A stretch of DNA of 32,260 nucleotides from a candidate division WWE3 bacterium GW2011_GWB1_41_6 (GCA_000997355.1 LCBS01000009.1:1-32260); one strand, 5' to 3'; shown: positions 1 through 7,999, counted from the first letter of the stretch. The notes: generated by a model not told the origin, from the letters alone. Made by a program: numbers and translations.

Positions 1-1
1 C

Positions 2-97
2 GGTTTCGATCTGACGATCCGCATAGCGAGGGCGGTTTTTCGAAGATTAAGCTTGGTTATATTTTCGGTAAAAGTACCGTTGCTGAAAAAACAATAA
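2..97 (+). CDS. 3' end of a truncated ORF (...GFDLTIRIARAVFRRLSLVIFSVKVPLLKKQ*)
   Basis: Open frame from the window edge to TAA at 95-97, followed by a terminator hairpin at 115. Frame 1 is also open here but runs through the terminator. Confidence 0.3.
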   Translation, partial: GFDLTIRIARAVFRRLSLVIFSVKVPLLKKQ

Positions 98-114
98 ACT
101 ACTTAGATAATACG

Positions 115-150
115 AGCGCTATGGTCCGATACTTGGAAGTAGCGCTTTTT
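115..150 (+). terminator. Rho-independent terminator
   Basis: AGCGCTA(115-121)/TAGCGCT(140-146) followed by TTTT. Confidence 0.7.
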
Positions 151-203
151 CAAAGTAGTGCTTTTTTATTTTCTTCAAATTTTGATATTATTCAGTAAAC
201 ATT

Positions 204-887
204 ATGTCTACGAAACCAATTGAATTCTCAAGAATATTTTTGATCTTTTTAGTCTTATTTATCGGGGTGGCAGCGTTATATTATTTCTTTGTCTACAAAG
301 AAAACGGGAGCGCCTCCTCCGGAGTAAATTCTTTTGACGAATGTGCGGAAGCCGGCTATCCAATCCTGGAAACATACCCGCTTCAATGTAAAACGTCCAA
401 AGGAGAAACGTTTGTTCAGGAAGTCCGTGAACCAATAATATCCGAAAGCTGGGAAACATATTTTGGAACAACATTTTCCTTTCAATATCCGGTATCATGG
501 AACCCCCAACCCACCGAACTGACACCAGGCAGTATAACTGAAACCGTTGATCTTGGTATCCCCGGAGTTGAAGTGGACAAAACAATGGGGTATTCAGCTC
601 TTACCGAACTTGAGAAGCCCGACGATGTGGCTGAAGAGTCCACGATCGAACTCGACAATACCTCGGCAGTAAAGTGGATAAGAAAAGGAACGGGTTATGT
701 TTCATACGATTACTACATAACAAAAGAGAACATCTTTAATATTCATGTAACAGTTCCTGAAGAAAATACCGATCTGGAAGACAAACTTGACTATATAATC
801 TCATCGTTGATCTTTTACGAACAGCAGCCCGCCGTTTTAGACAGCAGTGACACTGAGACACAAGAAACAACAGAGCCGGAACTATAA
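204..887 (+). CDS. Membrane-anchored hypothetical protein (N-terminal TM, extracytoplasmic domain)
   Basis: ORF track; N-terminal hydrophobic segment FLIFLVLFIGVAALYYFFV; extended -10 TGATATTAT just upstream. Confidence 0.8.
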   Translation: MSTKPIEFSRIFLIFLVLFIGVAALYYFFVYKENGSASSGVNSFDECAEAGYPILETYPLQCKTSKGETFVQEVREPIISESWETYFGTTFSFQYPVSWNPQPTELTPGSITETVDLGIPGVEVDKTMGYSALTELEKPDDVAEESTIELDNTSAVKWIRKGTGYVSYDYYITKENIFNIHVTVPEENTDLEDKLDYIISSLIFYEQQPAVLDSSDTETQETTEPEL

Positions 888-916
888 AAAATAGCTAGTT
901 TTGGTAAAATACTGCC

Positions 917-1597
917 ATGTGCGGGAGATACACATTGATAACACCGGGAAATATTCCCGAAAGATTTTCTACATCAAACACTTTAGCCGAACTAAGCGGT
1001 CCTCCGGACTATATAAGCAAGCCTAATTACAACGCCGCCCCAAGCTTTAACATGCCCGTTGTCACAAGGAATAGCCCTAATAAAATAGAAATAATGAAAT
1101 GGGGATTTATACCACACTGGGCAAAAGACCCTAAGATCGGCTTTAAAATGATCAACGCAAGAGATGACTCTGTTAACAAGAAAGCTTCGTTTAGAACTCC
1201 GTTCAATAAACAGCGCTGTCTTGTACCTGCCAATGGTTTTTATGAGTGGAAAAAAGACGGAACAAATAAAATACCATACTATTTTAAGTTGAAAGACGAA
1301 AGTTTGTTCGCTTTCGCAGGTATGTATGACGTGTGGAAAGACGCTGAAGGGCGCGAGATAAGATCCTACACGATCATCACAACCGGGCCCAATGAAATTA
1401 CCAAACCTGTGCACAACCGCATGCCTGTTATTTTAAAACCGCAGGACGAGGATGTTTGGCTTGATACAGAAACTGAAGAGAAGGTATTGTTAGAACTTTT
1501 ACATCCGTATCCCAAAGACGAAATGACCGCTGCCGTGGTTTCCCCTGAAGTTAATAGTCCCCGTAACAATACTCCGGAGCTTATAAAACCTATCTAG
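917..1597 (+). CDS. SOS response-associated peptidase (SRAP, YedK/HMCES family)
   Basis: MCGRYTL N-terminus with catalytic Cys2; NARDDSV, NGFYEWKK and HNRMPVIL family motifs. Confidence 0.93.
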   Translation: MCGRYTLITPGNIPERFSTSNTLAELSGPPDYISKPNYNAAPSFNMPVVTRNSPNKIEIMKWGFIPHWAKDPKIGFKMINARDDSVNKKASFRTPFNKQRCLVPANGFYEWKKDGTNKIPYYFKLKDESLFAFAGMYDVWKDAEGREIRSYTIITTGPNEITKPVHNRMPVILKPQDEDVWLDTETEEKVLLELLHPYPKDEMTAAVVSPEVNSPRNNTPELIKPI

Positions 1598-1608
1598 AAC
1601 AAACATAG

Positions 1609-1647
1609 ACCTATAGTGTTGACTAGGTGTGGTTTTTGTTGTAAAAT
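1609..1647 (+). promoter_or_regulatory. Promoter with CCTATAG upstream element
   Basis: ACCTATAG, TG, TTGACT (1619-1624), 17-nt spacer, TAAAAT (1642-1647). Confidence 0.65.
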
Positions 1648-1690
1648 CAAGGCAGATCAAATAAATCAATATCAAATAAGGAGACGAAAA

Positions 1691-2002
1691 ATGATAGCAG
1701 GACTGCTGGCTTGGTTGGTGATTTTGGGGTCAACTATCTTTTTTTACGTGATCCCTGGAAGTATTCTAGTCAAAGTTTTCGAACCCTTCTTTCCATGGCC
1801 ATACTTGGCCTTCGTGCTATGGTTCGTGGTGTTCAGCATCATAGCTGTCGCCATGGGATGGCTCGGAAGCCTGGTAAATGTCCGGGGGACTTTCCCAAAA
1901 CTAATATTTTGGGTTATCTGGCTACTGGCAGCATTCGCTGTTTGGCTCATTTTCATCGGGCCAAGTTTTCTCCTCATGACGTATGCGTTTGGCATGCAGT
2001 GA
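1691..2002 (+). CDS. Small multi-TM membrane protein
   Basis: ATG at 1691 preceded by AAGGAGACGA; hydrophobic helices. The longer ORF start at 1616 lies inside the promoter. Confidence 0.75.
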   Translation: MIAGLLAWLVILGSTIFFYVIPGSILVKVFEPFFPWPYLAFVLWFVVFSIIAVAMGWLGSLVNVRGTFPKLIFWVIWLLAAFAVWLIFIGPSFLLMTYAFGMQ

Positions 2003-2020
2003 GGCGGAACCAAAAACGCA

Positions 2021-2058
2021 ACACACGGAAATTCTTCCAAGATTCCGTGTGTTTTTTA
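2021..2058 (+). terminator. Rho-independent terminator
   Basis: Perfect 10-bp stem ACACACGGAA/TTCCGTGTGT followed by TTTTTT. Confidence 0.85.
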
Positions 2059-2115
2059 TTCATTTTGTTTAACCCGTTTATGCGTTATAATCTGAATAGT
2101 TGCCCAACATATTTT

Positions 2116-2202
2116 GGAGGGTTGGCAGAGTGGTAATGCGGCGGCTTGCTAAGCCGTGACGGTTAATACCGTCCACAGGTTCGAATCCTGTACCCTCCGC
2201 CA
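2116..2202 (+). tRNA. tRNA-Ser (anticodon GCU), CCA encoded
   Basis: GGAGGGT/ACCCTCC acceptor stem, anticodon in CTTGCTAAG, variable arm, GGTTCGAATCC T-arm, 3' GCCA. Confidence 0.95.
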
Positions 2203-2213
2203 GCGGAAAAACT

Positions 2214-2798
2214 ATGAAACTGACCGACGTAACAAACTACATGGGAATTACGAACGTTAAACAGCCCGAACCGCCTGTTGAAGAGGAATTTCACCTCGAA
2301 GACCAAGCTCCAAAAGAAGTTTACTTAAGCTGGAATGAGGCCAACCGTCCTGAAAAAAAGCCGATGAATCACAGGTTTGTACGCACGTTCACGGTTATTG
2401 GCATAGTCATAGCGCTATTCCTTGCCATCATGGGAGAGTTCTTTCTGATACTGCTAATTGCAAGCATAATATTTATCAGCTACGCGCTCTCAATCACACC
2501 ACCCGAATCAATTAAATATGAGGTCTCCAGCCACGGACTGGAAGTCGCTGACAAAATCTATCACTGGCGGGAACTTAAACATTTCTTTATAACGGCACGA
2601 ACCGAAAGGGAAATGCTCGCTGTGGATACAAAAGAAAGACTGCCTGGAAGACTGTTCGTAGTATTTAACCACACTGACAAAGAACGCCTGATCGAAATAT
2701 TTTCACAGCATTTACCCCATATTAAAGAAGAGCCTATGAACGTGGCTGACAAAGCCATGTATTCCTTAATGGATAAACTGAACTTTGAAGATCGGTAA
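2214..2798 (+). CDS. Membrane protein with cytoplasmic C-terminal domain
   Basis: ORF track; two central TM helices (VIGIVIALFLAIMGEFFLILLIASIIFISYAL). Starts 11 nt after the tRNA CCA. Confidence 0.75.
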   Translation: MKLTDVTNYMGITNVKQPEPPVEEEFHLEDQAPKEVYLSWNEANRPEKKPMNHRFVRTFTVIGIVIALFLAIMGEFFLILLIASIIFISYALSITPPESIKYEVSSHGLEVADKIYHWRELKHFFITARTEREMLAVDTKERLPGRLFVVFNHTDKERLIEIFSQHLPHIKEEPMNVADKAMYSLMDKLNFEDR

Positions 2799-2862
2799 CT
2801 TTCTACTTCCCCCAGGATTTTCCGTTAATTAATAGTATAATGTGGATGTTTTGAACATGCGT

Positions 2863-2938
2863 GTGCCCGTAGTTCAGAGGATAGAACGCGACGTTGCGGA
2901 CGTCGAAGTCGGGGGTTCGAGTCCCTCCGGGCACACCA
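2863..2938 (+). tRNA. tRNA-Arg (anticodon GCG), CCA encoded
   Basis: GTGCCCG/CGGGCAC acceptor stem; CGACG-TTGCGGA-CGTCG anticodon arm; GGGTTCGAGTCCC T-arm; ACCA end. Confidence 0.93.
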
Positions 2939-2941
2939 CTA

Positions 2942-2981
2942 CCCTATAGTATTTGACTTTTGGTTCGAAATACAATATAAT
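2942..2981 (+). promoter_or_regulatory. Promoter with CCCTATAG upstream element
   Basis: CCCTATAG (2942-2949), TTGACT (2953-2958), 17-nt spacer, TATAAT (2976-2981). Confidence 0.75.
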
Positions 2982-3002
2982 ACAAACATTGATAATTCAT
3001 CC

Positions 3003-3053
3003 TGTGGTCTATAGCGAGATGCTGACCACAAACAAGTCGTAGCGAGATGCTAC
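3003..3053 (+). promoter_or_regulatory. Twin stem-loop 5' leader
   Basis: Hairpin TGTGGTC...GACCACA and hairpin GTAGC-GAGAT-GCTAC share the 12-mer TAGCGAGATGCT, directly before the AAGGAG SD. Confidence 0.55.
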
Positions 3054-3067
3054 AAGGAGACGATCTG

Positions 3068-3517
3068 ATGGCACGGAATTTGAATCAACTCTTTTTGGCT
3101 GCGCTTAAGGAAGAATTTCCTTTCCTCAAAGCATGGAACCCTCAAGTTTATAACACGGCAGAACGCCCTGTTACCTTCGAGGTTAAACGCACTCTGGAAC
3201 CTACCGCCACATTCCACCTGGAGTACGGTCGGTACAACAATGATGTAGACGGTAGCTACACCTGTGGTATTACTGGTGTAGGTATTTCGGACGGCGAAAA
3301 CTGGAAGTGGATTGCCCTTGAAGAAGGGGCCACCGCTTTGTCAGATGTGATTCGCCCCGACACGCGGTTCATGTTGACCGAGCACGCCTACCGCAGCATG
3401 CTGGTTTACAACAACCCGGGCAGCATTTCTTTTACCCTCTATAAGGTCGTTCCAACAGGCGCGGTTATTGAGGGGGAAAAGAACGCTGCTGCGCGAATGA
3501 AAGCCGAACTGGCGTAG
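3068..3517 (+). CDS. Hypothetical protein
   Basis: ATG 3068 with AAGGAGACGA SD; own promoter upstream. Confidence 0.75.
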   Translation: MARNLNQLFLAALKEEFPFLKAWNPQVYNTAERPVTFEVKRTLEPTATFHLEYGRYNNDVDGSYTCGITGVGISDGENWKWIALEEGATALSDVIRPDTRFMLTEHAYRSMLVYNNPGSISFTLYKVVPTGAVIEGEKNAAARMKAELA

Positions 3518-3536
3518 CTGCAGGACTAGTCTCTCG

Positions 3537-3650
3537 CCGCCAAATTGAGGTTGGAAAACTGACTATTTGGCGGAAACCTAAGGTAATCATCACAAATGGT
3601 TGACTTAGGACAAGCAACCACCTCAAAAAGGTGGTTTTTTGTTGTCCTAA
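3537..3650 (+). ncRNA. Structured RNA/terminator region with competing stems
   Basis: CCGCCAAAT/ATTTGGCGG; CCTAAG/CTTAGG; TTAGGACAA/TTGTCCTAA enclosing AACCACCT/AGGTGGTT + T-run. Confidence 0.45.
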
Positions 3651-3774
3651 AGGTACCTGCCACGTCCCGTAAGGCACGCCAATGGGACACGAACTAGTGT
3701 TTTCCCTTCACTACAACATCTAGACTAGCAAATATGGTATTATTCTTTTCAAAATGTGATATAAGGAGACGAAT

Positions 3775-4131
3775 GTGAAAACACCTAAAGTTCTTTGGGT
3801 AGATCCCGACCACCTCTGGGCTTGGATTATAACCATTAACTTACTTAGAGAACGTTATGGATTTAAAATCACAACTTTAGATATATTTTTACGTAAAGTT
3901 ATTATCCATAACTGCAAGGATAAAGATGTGGTTATAATTCACAGCGGTACACTGACACCGCATCCACAACTAAAATCCATACTGGAAGAAATCAAACAAG
4001 TTTACCCGAGTATCAAAGTAGGTTTGGAAACTAATAGCGTAATCGGATCGGTACAGCACCTTATCGATTTTTATATTCATAAACTAATACCAGTTAGGGA
4101 GATTGCGGAGCTTATTAAATACTATATCTAG
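3775..4131 (+). CDS. Receiver (REC)-like protein lacking the phospho-acceptor Asp
   Basis: GTG start after ATAAGGAGACGA; KVLWVDPDH acidic pocket; beta3 DVVIIHSGT; HKLIP near the C-terminus. Confidence 0.55.
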   Translation: MKTPKVLWVDPDHLWAWIITINLLRERYGFKITTLDIFLRKVIIHNCKDKDVVIIHSGTLTPHPQLKSILEEIKQVYPSIKVGLETNSVIGSVQHLIDFYIHKLIPVREIAELIKYYI

Positions 4132-4136
4132 CTATT

Positions 4137-4176
4137 AAAAGACCTTACTTCTGTATCATAAAGTAAGGTCTTTTTT
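4137..4176 (+). terminator. Rho-independent terminator
   Basis: 14-bp stem AAAAGACCTTACTT/AAGTAAGGTCTTTT with T6. Confidence 0.9.
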
Positions 4177-4307
4177 ACAATATTTCCCACTACAACCCAT
4201 AAGGCACACCATTGAAACCTGCTGTGTCTGGCACTGGCAAATCCTTACAAAACACCGTCTGAACCGTTCCTAACTTAAGCAGTTACCGTATTATTTATTT
4301 CAGGCAA

Positions 4308-4334
4308 GAAACGGCTGAAAACGGGTCGTTTTTT
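4308..4334 (+). terminator. Terminator-like hairpin
   Basis: AAACGGC/GTCGTTT followed by a T-run. Confidence 0.55.
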
Positions 4335-4389
4335 GTTTTGAATGTTAAAATATCTCCAGATCTGAAATAAAGTAAAAGGAGAGAAACTG

Positions 4390-4749
4390 ATGGCAAAGGT
4401 TTTAATAATCGAAGATAAAAACAATCATGATGTTGTGGAGTCTTTAAAACCTTACTTAGAACATAGGGGACATCGAATAGAAATTGGGTTTTGGGACGGG
4501 GCAGACCTTGTGAGAGGTCTTAGAACAGACACGTTTGTAGGTAGACATAACCCGGAAATATTGTTGATTCACTTTGGCACTCACAATAGTATTAAAGGCG
4601 CGAAAGTGGTTCTAACAAGGCTAAAAAGGATACATCCCAAGATAAAGATTATAGTTGTTACATGCATTGATCCGGAGGAACTTATCGAAGACGTGTCTAC
4701 GATAGAAAAACCATTTGATTTGGACCTGTTCTTAAAACTCCTTAAGTAA
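4390..4749 (+). CDS. Receiver (REC)-like protein lacking the phospho-acceptor Asp
   Basis: KVLIIEDKNN, beta3 EILLIHFGT, IEKPF near the C-terminus; AAAAGGAGAG SD. Confidence 0.6.
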   Translation: MAKVLIIEDKNNHDVVESLKPYLEHRGHRIEIGFWDGADLVRGLRTDTFVGRHNPEILLIHFGTHNSIKGAKVVLTRLKRIHPKIKIIVVTCIDPEELIEDVSTIEKPFDLDLFLKLLK

Positions 4750-4861
4750 AATGTTTGGAAACAAAATATAAGAACAGACAGCACAGCCTTCCATAATAAA
4801 AACTATGGCAGGCTGTAATATTTCCAACAATCTCCGCCACATCCTATAAAGCACGCCTCAA

Positions 4862-4901
4862 CCTAAAATAAAAACCGCACACGATGTTACATATGTGCGG
4901 T
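4862..4901 (-). terminator. Rho-independent terminator for the minus-strand gene
   Basis: ACCGCACA/TGTGCGGT; on the minus strand followed by TTTTATTTT. Confidence 0.7.
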
Positions 4902-4908
4902 CACGCTA

Positions 4909-5439
4909 TTAAACCTCTCTCAATATAGCTTCGGATACAGTTTCCGCGGCGTACGTCATCCACCACCTAAAATATTGGTTATGTGCCCAAGCAATTTCAT
5001 AAGGAACAACTACGCCTCTATCTGCCAATTCCTCATGACAGTCGGGGCACATTGACGACGTTCCTCCCCGAAACGTTATGCCCATACGACGTTCTAGCAG
5101 ACCTTCCTGGGATGAGGAAGGCATAACACCAGCACCGGTCCACATACAAACAAGCGGTCTATCCGGATATATCAGACACGCTCCGTTAGCTAACAGCGGA
5201 CAGGACCCAAGCATTCCTTTAACTGCTTTCTTTGCCCTGTTTCTTATTTGTTTTTGGACTGGCCGGGGCAACTTCTTAAGCACCTTCTTTATTAAGTCTC
5301 CATCAGACTGACTAATCTTAAACTCAACGTTCCTGCAACACTTAGCCTTTCCTTTTCTGCAGGGATGTTCTGTAACTGATCTGAAAAAAGCACCGGAAAG
5401 ACGTAAGGCAATTCTACGCAATTCTGTGTAATCGGCCAT
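4909..5439 (-). CDS. YkgJ-like cysteine-cluster (zinc/iron-chelating) protein
   Basis: C...CC...CPLLANGACLIYPDRPLVCM, CPDCH; ATG 5439 preceded by GGAGGG. Confidence 0.65.
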   Translation of the reverse strand: MADYTELRRIALRLSGAFFRSVTEHPCRKGKAKCCRNVEFKISQSDGDLIKKVLKKLPRPVQKQIRNRAKKAVKGMLGSCPLLANGACLIYPDRPLVCMWTGAGVMPSSSQEGLLERRMGITFRGGTSSMCPDCHEELADRGVVVPYEIAWAHNQYFRWWMTYAAETVSEAILREV

Positions 5440-5539
5440 TGTACCCTCCATTTCTTCAAGTTGCGTCACATCTTATACTTATATGGAAATAAGTTCAACC
5501 ATTTTCTACTCACTGCACAGCACAGCCTGAACAATCCAA

Positions 5540-5579
5540 CCCCATAGCCTTTGACCGTTTTTCCTTTCTACGATAGAAT
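5540..5579 (+). promoter_or_regulatory. Promoter with CCCCATAG upstream element
   Basis: CCCCATAG, CCT, TTGACC (5551-5556), 17-nt spacer, TAGAAT (5574-5579). Confidence 0.65.
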
Positions 5580-5617
5580 ACCATCACTCAAATCACACGA
5601 AAAGAAGGGAGACTGGT

Positions 5618-5830
5618 ATGAAAAAACAGAGGCACAGGTACACGGTAGTGTTTTCCAGTAAGACATGGGATATTATTAAAAAAGTCGCCGATAACGAGGA
5701 ATGGTCTTTTGTTGCTGTCATCGAGGCAAGCGTGATTATGTTTTATAAAATATATGTGGCCTTGAAACAGAAAAAACCGGTAATTATTGACGGCAAACAT
5801 ATACTATCTCCATTCATTTCCAACGACTAA
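5618..5830 (+). CDS. Small protein, possible ribbon-helix-helix fold
   Basis: AGAAGGGAG SD; RYTVVFSSKTWDIIKKVADNEEWSFVAVIEASV resembles RHH architecture. Confidence 0.55.
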   Translation: MKKQRHRYTVVFSSKTWDIIKKVADNEEWSFVAVIEASVIMFYKIYVALKQKKPVIIDGKHILSPFISND

Positions 5831-5853
5831 TTTATCTAAAAAGGAGAAAGGAC

Positions 5854-6123
5854 ATGCCCCCATTCAAGGGAGCCTTCGGGCGGGAGTTTTGGGTCAAAAG
5901 GATCAGATGGATGTTGTGGGGATGGGTTGGAACTTTCCTCACAATATGCGGCATAATATTCTACGGATGGTTATCTAACCCCAACCGCCGACCTTTTTTT
6001 GAAGGCGCTGATATTGGCGGGATCTCCATGCTCCTGGCTACGTTCCTTGTTTTATCAGCCTTGCTGGGAGGGGCAATTGCGCTGCAACTATATGACGAAT
6101 TTCATCCCAGCGTCCTTGATTAG
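5854..6123 (+). CDS. Small two-TM membrane protein
   Basis: AAAAGGAG SD; two hydrophobic helices; downstream of 5618 in the same orientation. Confidence 0.7.
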   Translation: MPPFKGAFGREFWVKRIRWMLWGWVGTFLTICGIIFYGWLSNPNRRPFFEGADIGGISMLLATFLVLSALLGGAIALQLYDEFHPSVLD

Positions 6124-6161
6124 TGATCAAAATTATCGGGTCTTTCAGGCAGTAAATTTCA

Positions 6162-6193
6162 CCCCATCGGTTAAAAAATCGGTGGGGATTTTA
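6162..6193. terminator. Bidirectional hairpin between convergent genes
   Basis: CCCCATCG/CGGTGGGG with an A/T-rich loop and flank. Confidence 0.5.
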
Positions 6194-7105
6194 TCGAACA
6201 AAGCCCGAACCAACACTTGCAGCACGATGTCTGATCTCGTTCGTAATCGTAAAATAATCCATACCGTATAAAGAACCTTTACCTAAAGTACTGAGCGTCC
6301 AGTAGTATCTGTTCCACTTCCTGCAAAACTTCAACCCATTCAGAAATACTGATCTAAGTTTTTTATACTGGTGCTGATCTAAAGATATAGAGGCCCCGTT
6401 AGGACCTCCGTGTTCAACGAACGTTCCTCCATCCACAACTACTTTAAAACCCTCCTTCCGGACCTTCAGAAACAGGTCCAGGTCTTCGAACGTTCCATAA
6501 GCGTATCTTGTATCAAAATAGTCCACTTTTCTTAACAATAGCGTCGGGGAAACAATGCAAAATCCTATCAGACCATCGTAAATTTCGTAAGCTCTGCCAC
6601 TCATAATACCTTTCAACCACAAGCTAAACTGCTCGATCCGCTCAAGTTCCTGTGGTGAGTAATCTTTAAGCGGCGGGAAAAGGGAAGTTTTTTGAAACCC
6701 CCACGCAGTGTTAGTAACCGGTCCTACCATCCCATACGAACTATCTGACTTCAAAGTACCAACCAGCGATGAAACTGACCCTTGCGGCAGGCAGGTATCA
6801 TCATTAATTACCATCGTAACTTCTCCATCGGCCATTTTCATACCTTTTGTGTAACTTCCCGCAAATCCCAGGTTTTGTTCGTTACTTACGAACTTGAAAT
6901 CACCCGCTTTTGCAGTTATTTCAGATCTGTACTTTTCAATTAGTTCATTGGTTTCTTTTTGAAGCGGCGAACGGTCGTCTAGTACAATAAGCTGGGTCTG
7001 TGGTGTAATATTATTTAGAAGGCTTGGAAAGAACAGCTTATCTATAACTTCAAGAGTTTCAGGGCGGGAGTTATAAAGAGACACTACTATTGTTGTATTT
7101 ACCAT
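6191..7105 (-). CDS. Glycosyltransferase family 2
   Basis: TTIVVSLYNSRPETLEVIDKLF, LIVLDDRSP, NLGFAGSYTKGM, VMINDDT (DxD-type) motifs. Confidence 0.9.
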   Translation of the reverse strand: MVNTTIVVSLYNSRPETLEVIDKLFFPSLLNNITPQTQLIVLDDRSPLQKETNELIEKYRSEITAKAGDFKFVSNEQNLGFAGSYTKGMKMADGEVTMVINDDTCLPQGSVSSLVGTLKSDSSYGMVGPVTNTAWGFQKTSLFPPLKDYSPQELERIEQFSLWLKGIMSGRAYEIYDGLIGFCIVSPTLLLRKVDYFDTRYAYGTFEDLDLFLKVRKEGFKVVVDGGTFVEHGGPNGASISLDQHQYKKLRSVFLNGLKFCRKWNRYYWTLSTLGKGSLYGMDYFTITNEIRHRAASVGSGFVR

Positions 7106-7150
7106 AAAATAGTCTCTTTATTATACTTTAGTCTGTTCCTGCAAGCACTA

Positions 7151-7188
7151 CCCTATAGGTTGATATTTGCAGGTTTTTATTTTATAAT
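7151..7188 (+). promoter_or_regulatory. Promoter with CCCTATAG upstream element
   Basis: CCCTATAG (7151-7158), G, TTGATA (7160-7165), 17-nt spacer, TATAAT (7183-7188). Confidence 0.75.
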
Positions 7189-7217
7189 CGCTTCTACAAA
7201 AGAAAAAGGAGAGAACT

Positions 7218-7583
7218 ATGTCAACGGTAGCCCAGGACTCGCAGGAAGTAAGCTTATCAATTGGGGGGTTCGGGGATTTTACTTTTAATTACATATCAGA
7301 TGAAGAAAAGAAGAGTTACAGATTATGGGGAGCTTTTAAAGCAGACCGGCGCATAAGTATCACTATTATTGAAGTTGTGATGGAAACAATGTTCGGCAAC
7401 TTTGAATTTGTCCGTGGTTGCTACGTATTCTACACAGATCCAGGGTGTTTAAACTCAAAAGATCTATTTAGGAGAGCGCGGACTCTAGCCTTTAAAGCTA
7501 AGAATCTTTATTGGCTGCAAAAAAACGAACATAAAGATGCGCGGCTCCGTGGAAAACAAAATAAGATACATCCAGCGTATTAA
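7218..7583 (+). CDS. Hypothetical protein
   Basis: AAAAGGAGAG SD, own promoter and terminator. Confidence 0.75.
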   Translation: MSTVAQDSQEVSLSIGGFGDFTFNYISDEEKKSYRLWGAFKADRRISITIIEVVMETMFGNFEFVRGCYVFYTDPGCLNSKDLFRRARTLAFKAKNLYWLQKNEHKDARLRGKQNKIHPAY

Positions 7584-7589
7584 CAAACA

Positions 7590-7627
7590 ACCCCGGCAAG
7601 GTACCAACTAGCCGGGGTAACTTTTCC
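7590..7627 (+). terminator. Rho-independent terminator
   Basis: CCCCGGC/GCCGGGG followed by TAACTTTT. Confidence 0.65.
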
Positions 7628-7971
7628 CCTCTTACTCAAACACAACATCTCTCAAATGTATTTTTAATAATACGCATTATAATGATGCTTGTAGATGTCC
7701 GGAAAAAGTGAATGTTCTGCTAAGCTACACTATTACGGGAATGGTGGCAGGTCAGATAGGGGTACTTATTGGTGGGGTTGTCTACTTTCTGTCTGCACCA
7801 TCAAACTTTTCCCATCTGATAGGGCGTTCTGGAGGAAATTGAGGATTCGAACGTCCGTACGGGGTGGGGGAGACTTATCGCCGGATTATGTGCCTCCAGC
7901 ATATCCGGCTCCTTTTATACATAACGCTATACCACAAGAACCATTGAGGAGCAATGTTACCATTGTAGTCA

Positions 7972-7999
7972 TTGTAAAAAACATTGCCAATATGATAAT
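7972..7999 (+). promoter_or_regulatory. valS promoter (near-leaderless)
   Basis: TTGTAA, 16-nt spacer, GATAAT ending 8 nt before ATG 8008; no SD. Confidence 0.5.

Noticed and set aside
1711-2136. 141-aa plus-strand ORF overlapping the small TM protein
   Set aside because: Runs through a strong terminator into the tRNA-Ser gene.
3003-3053. Direct repeat as a CRISPR-like array
   Set aside because: Only two 12-nt copies separated by 16 nt, both explained as hairpin tips.
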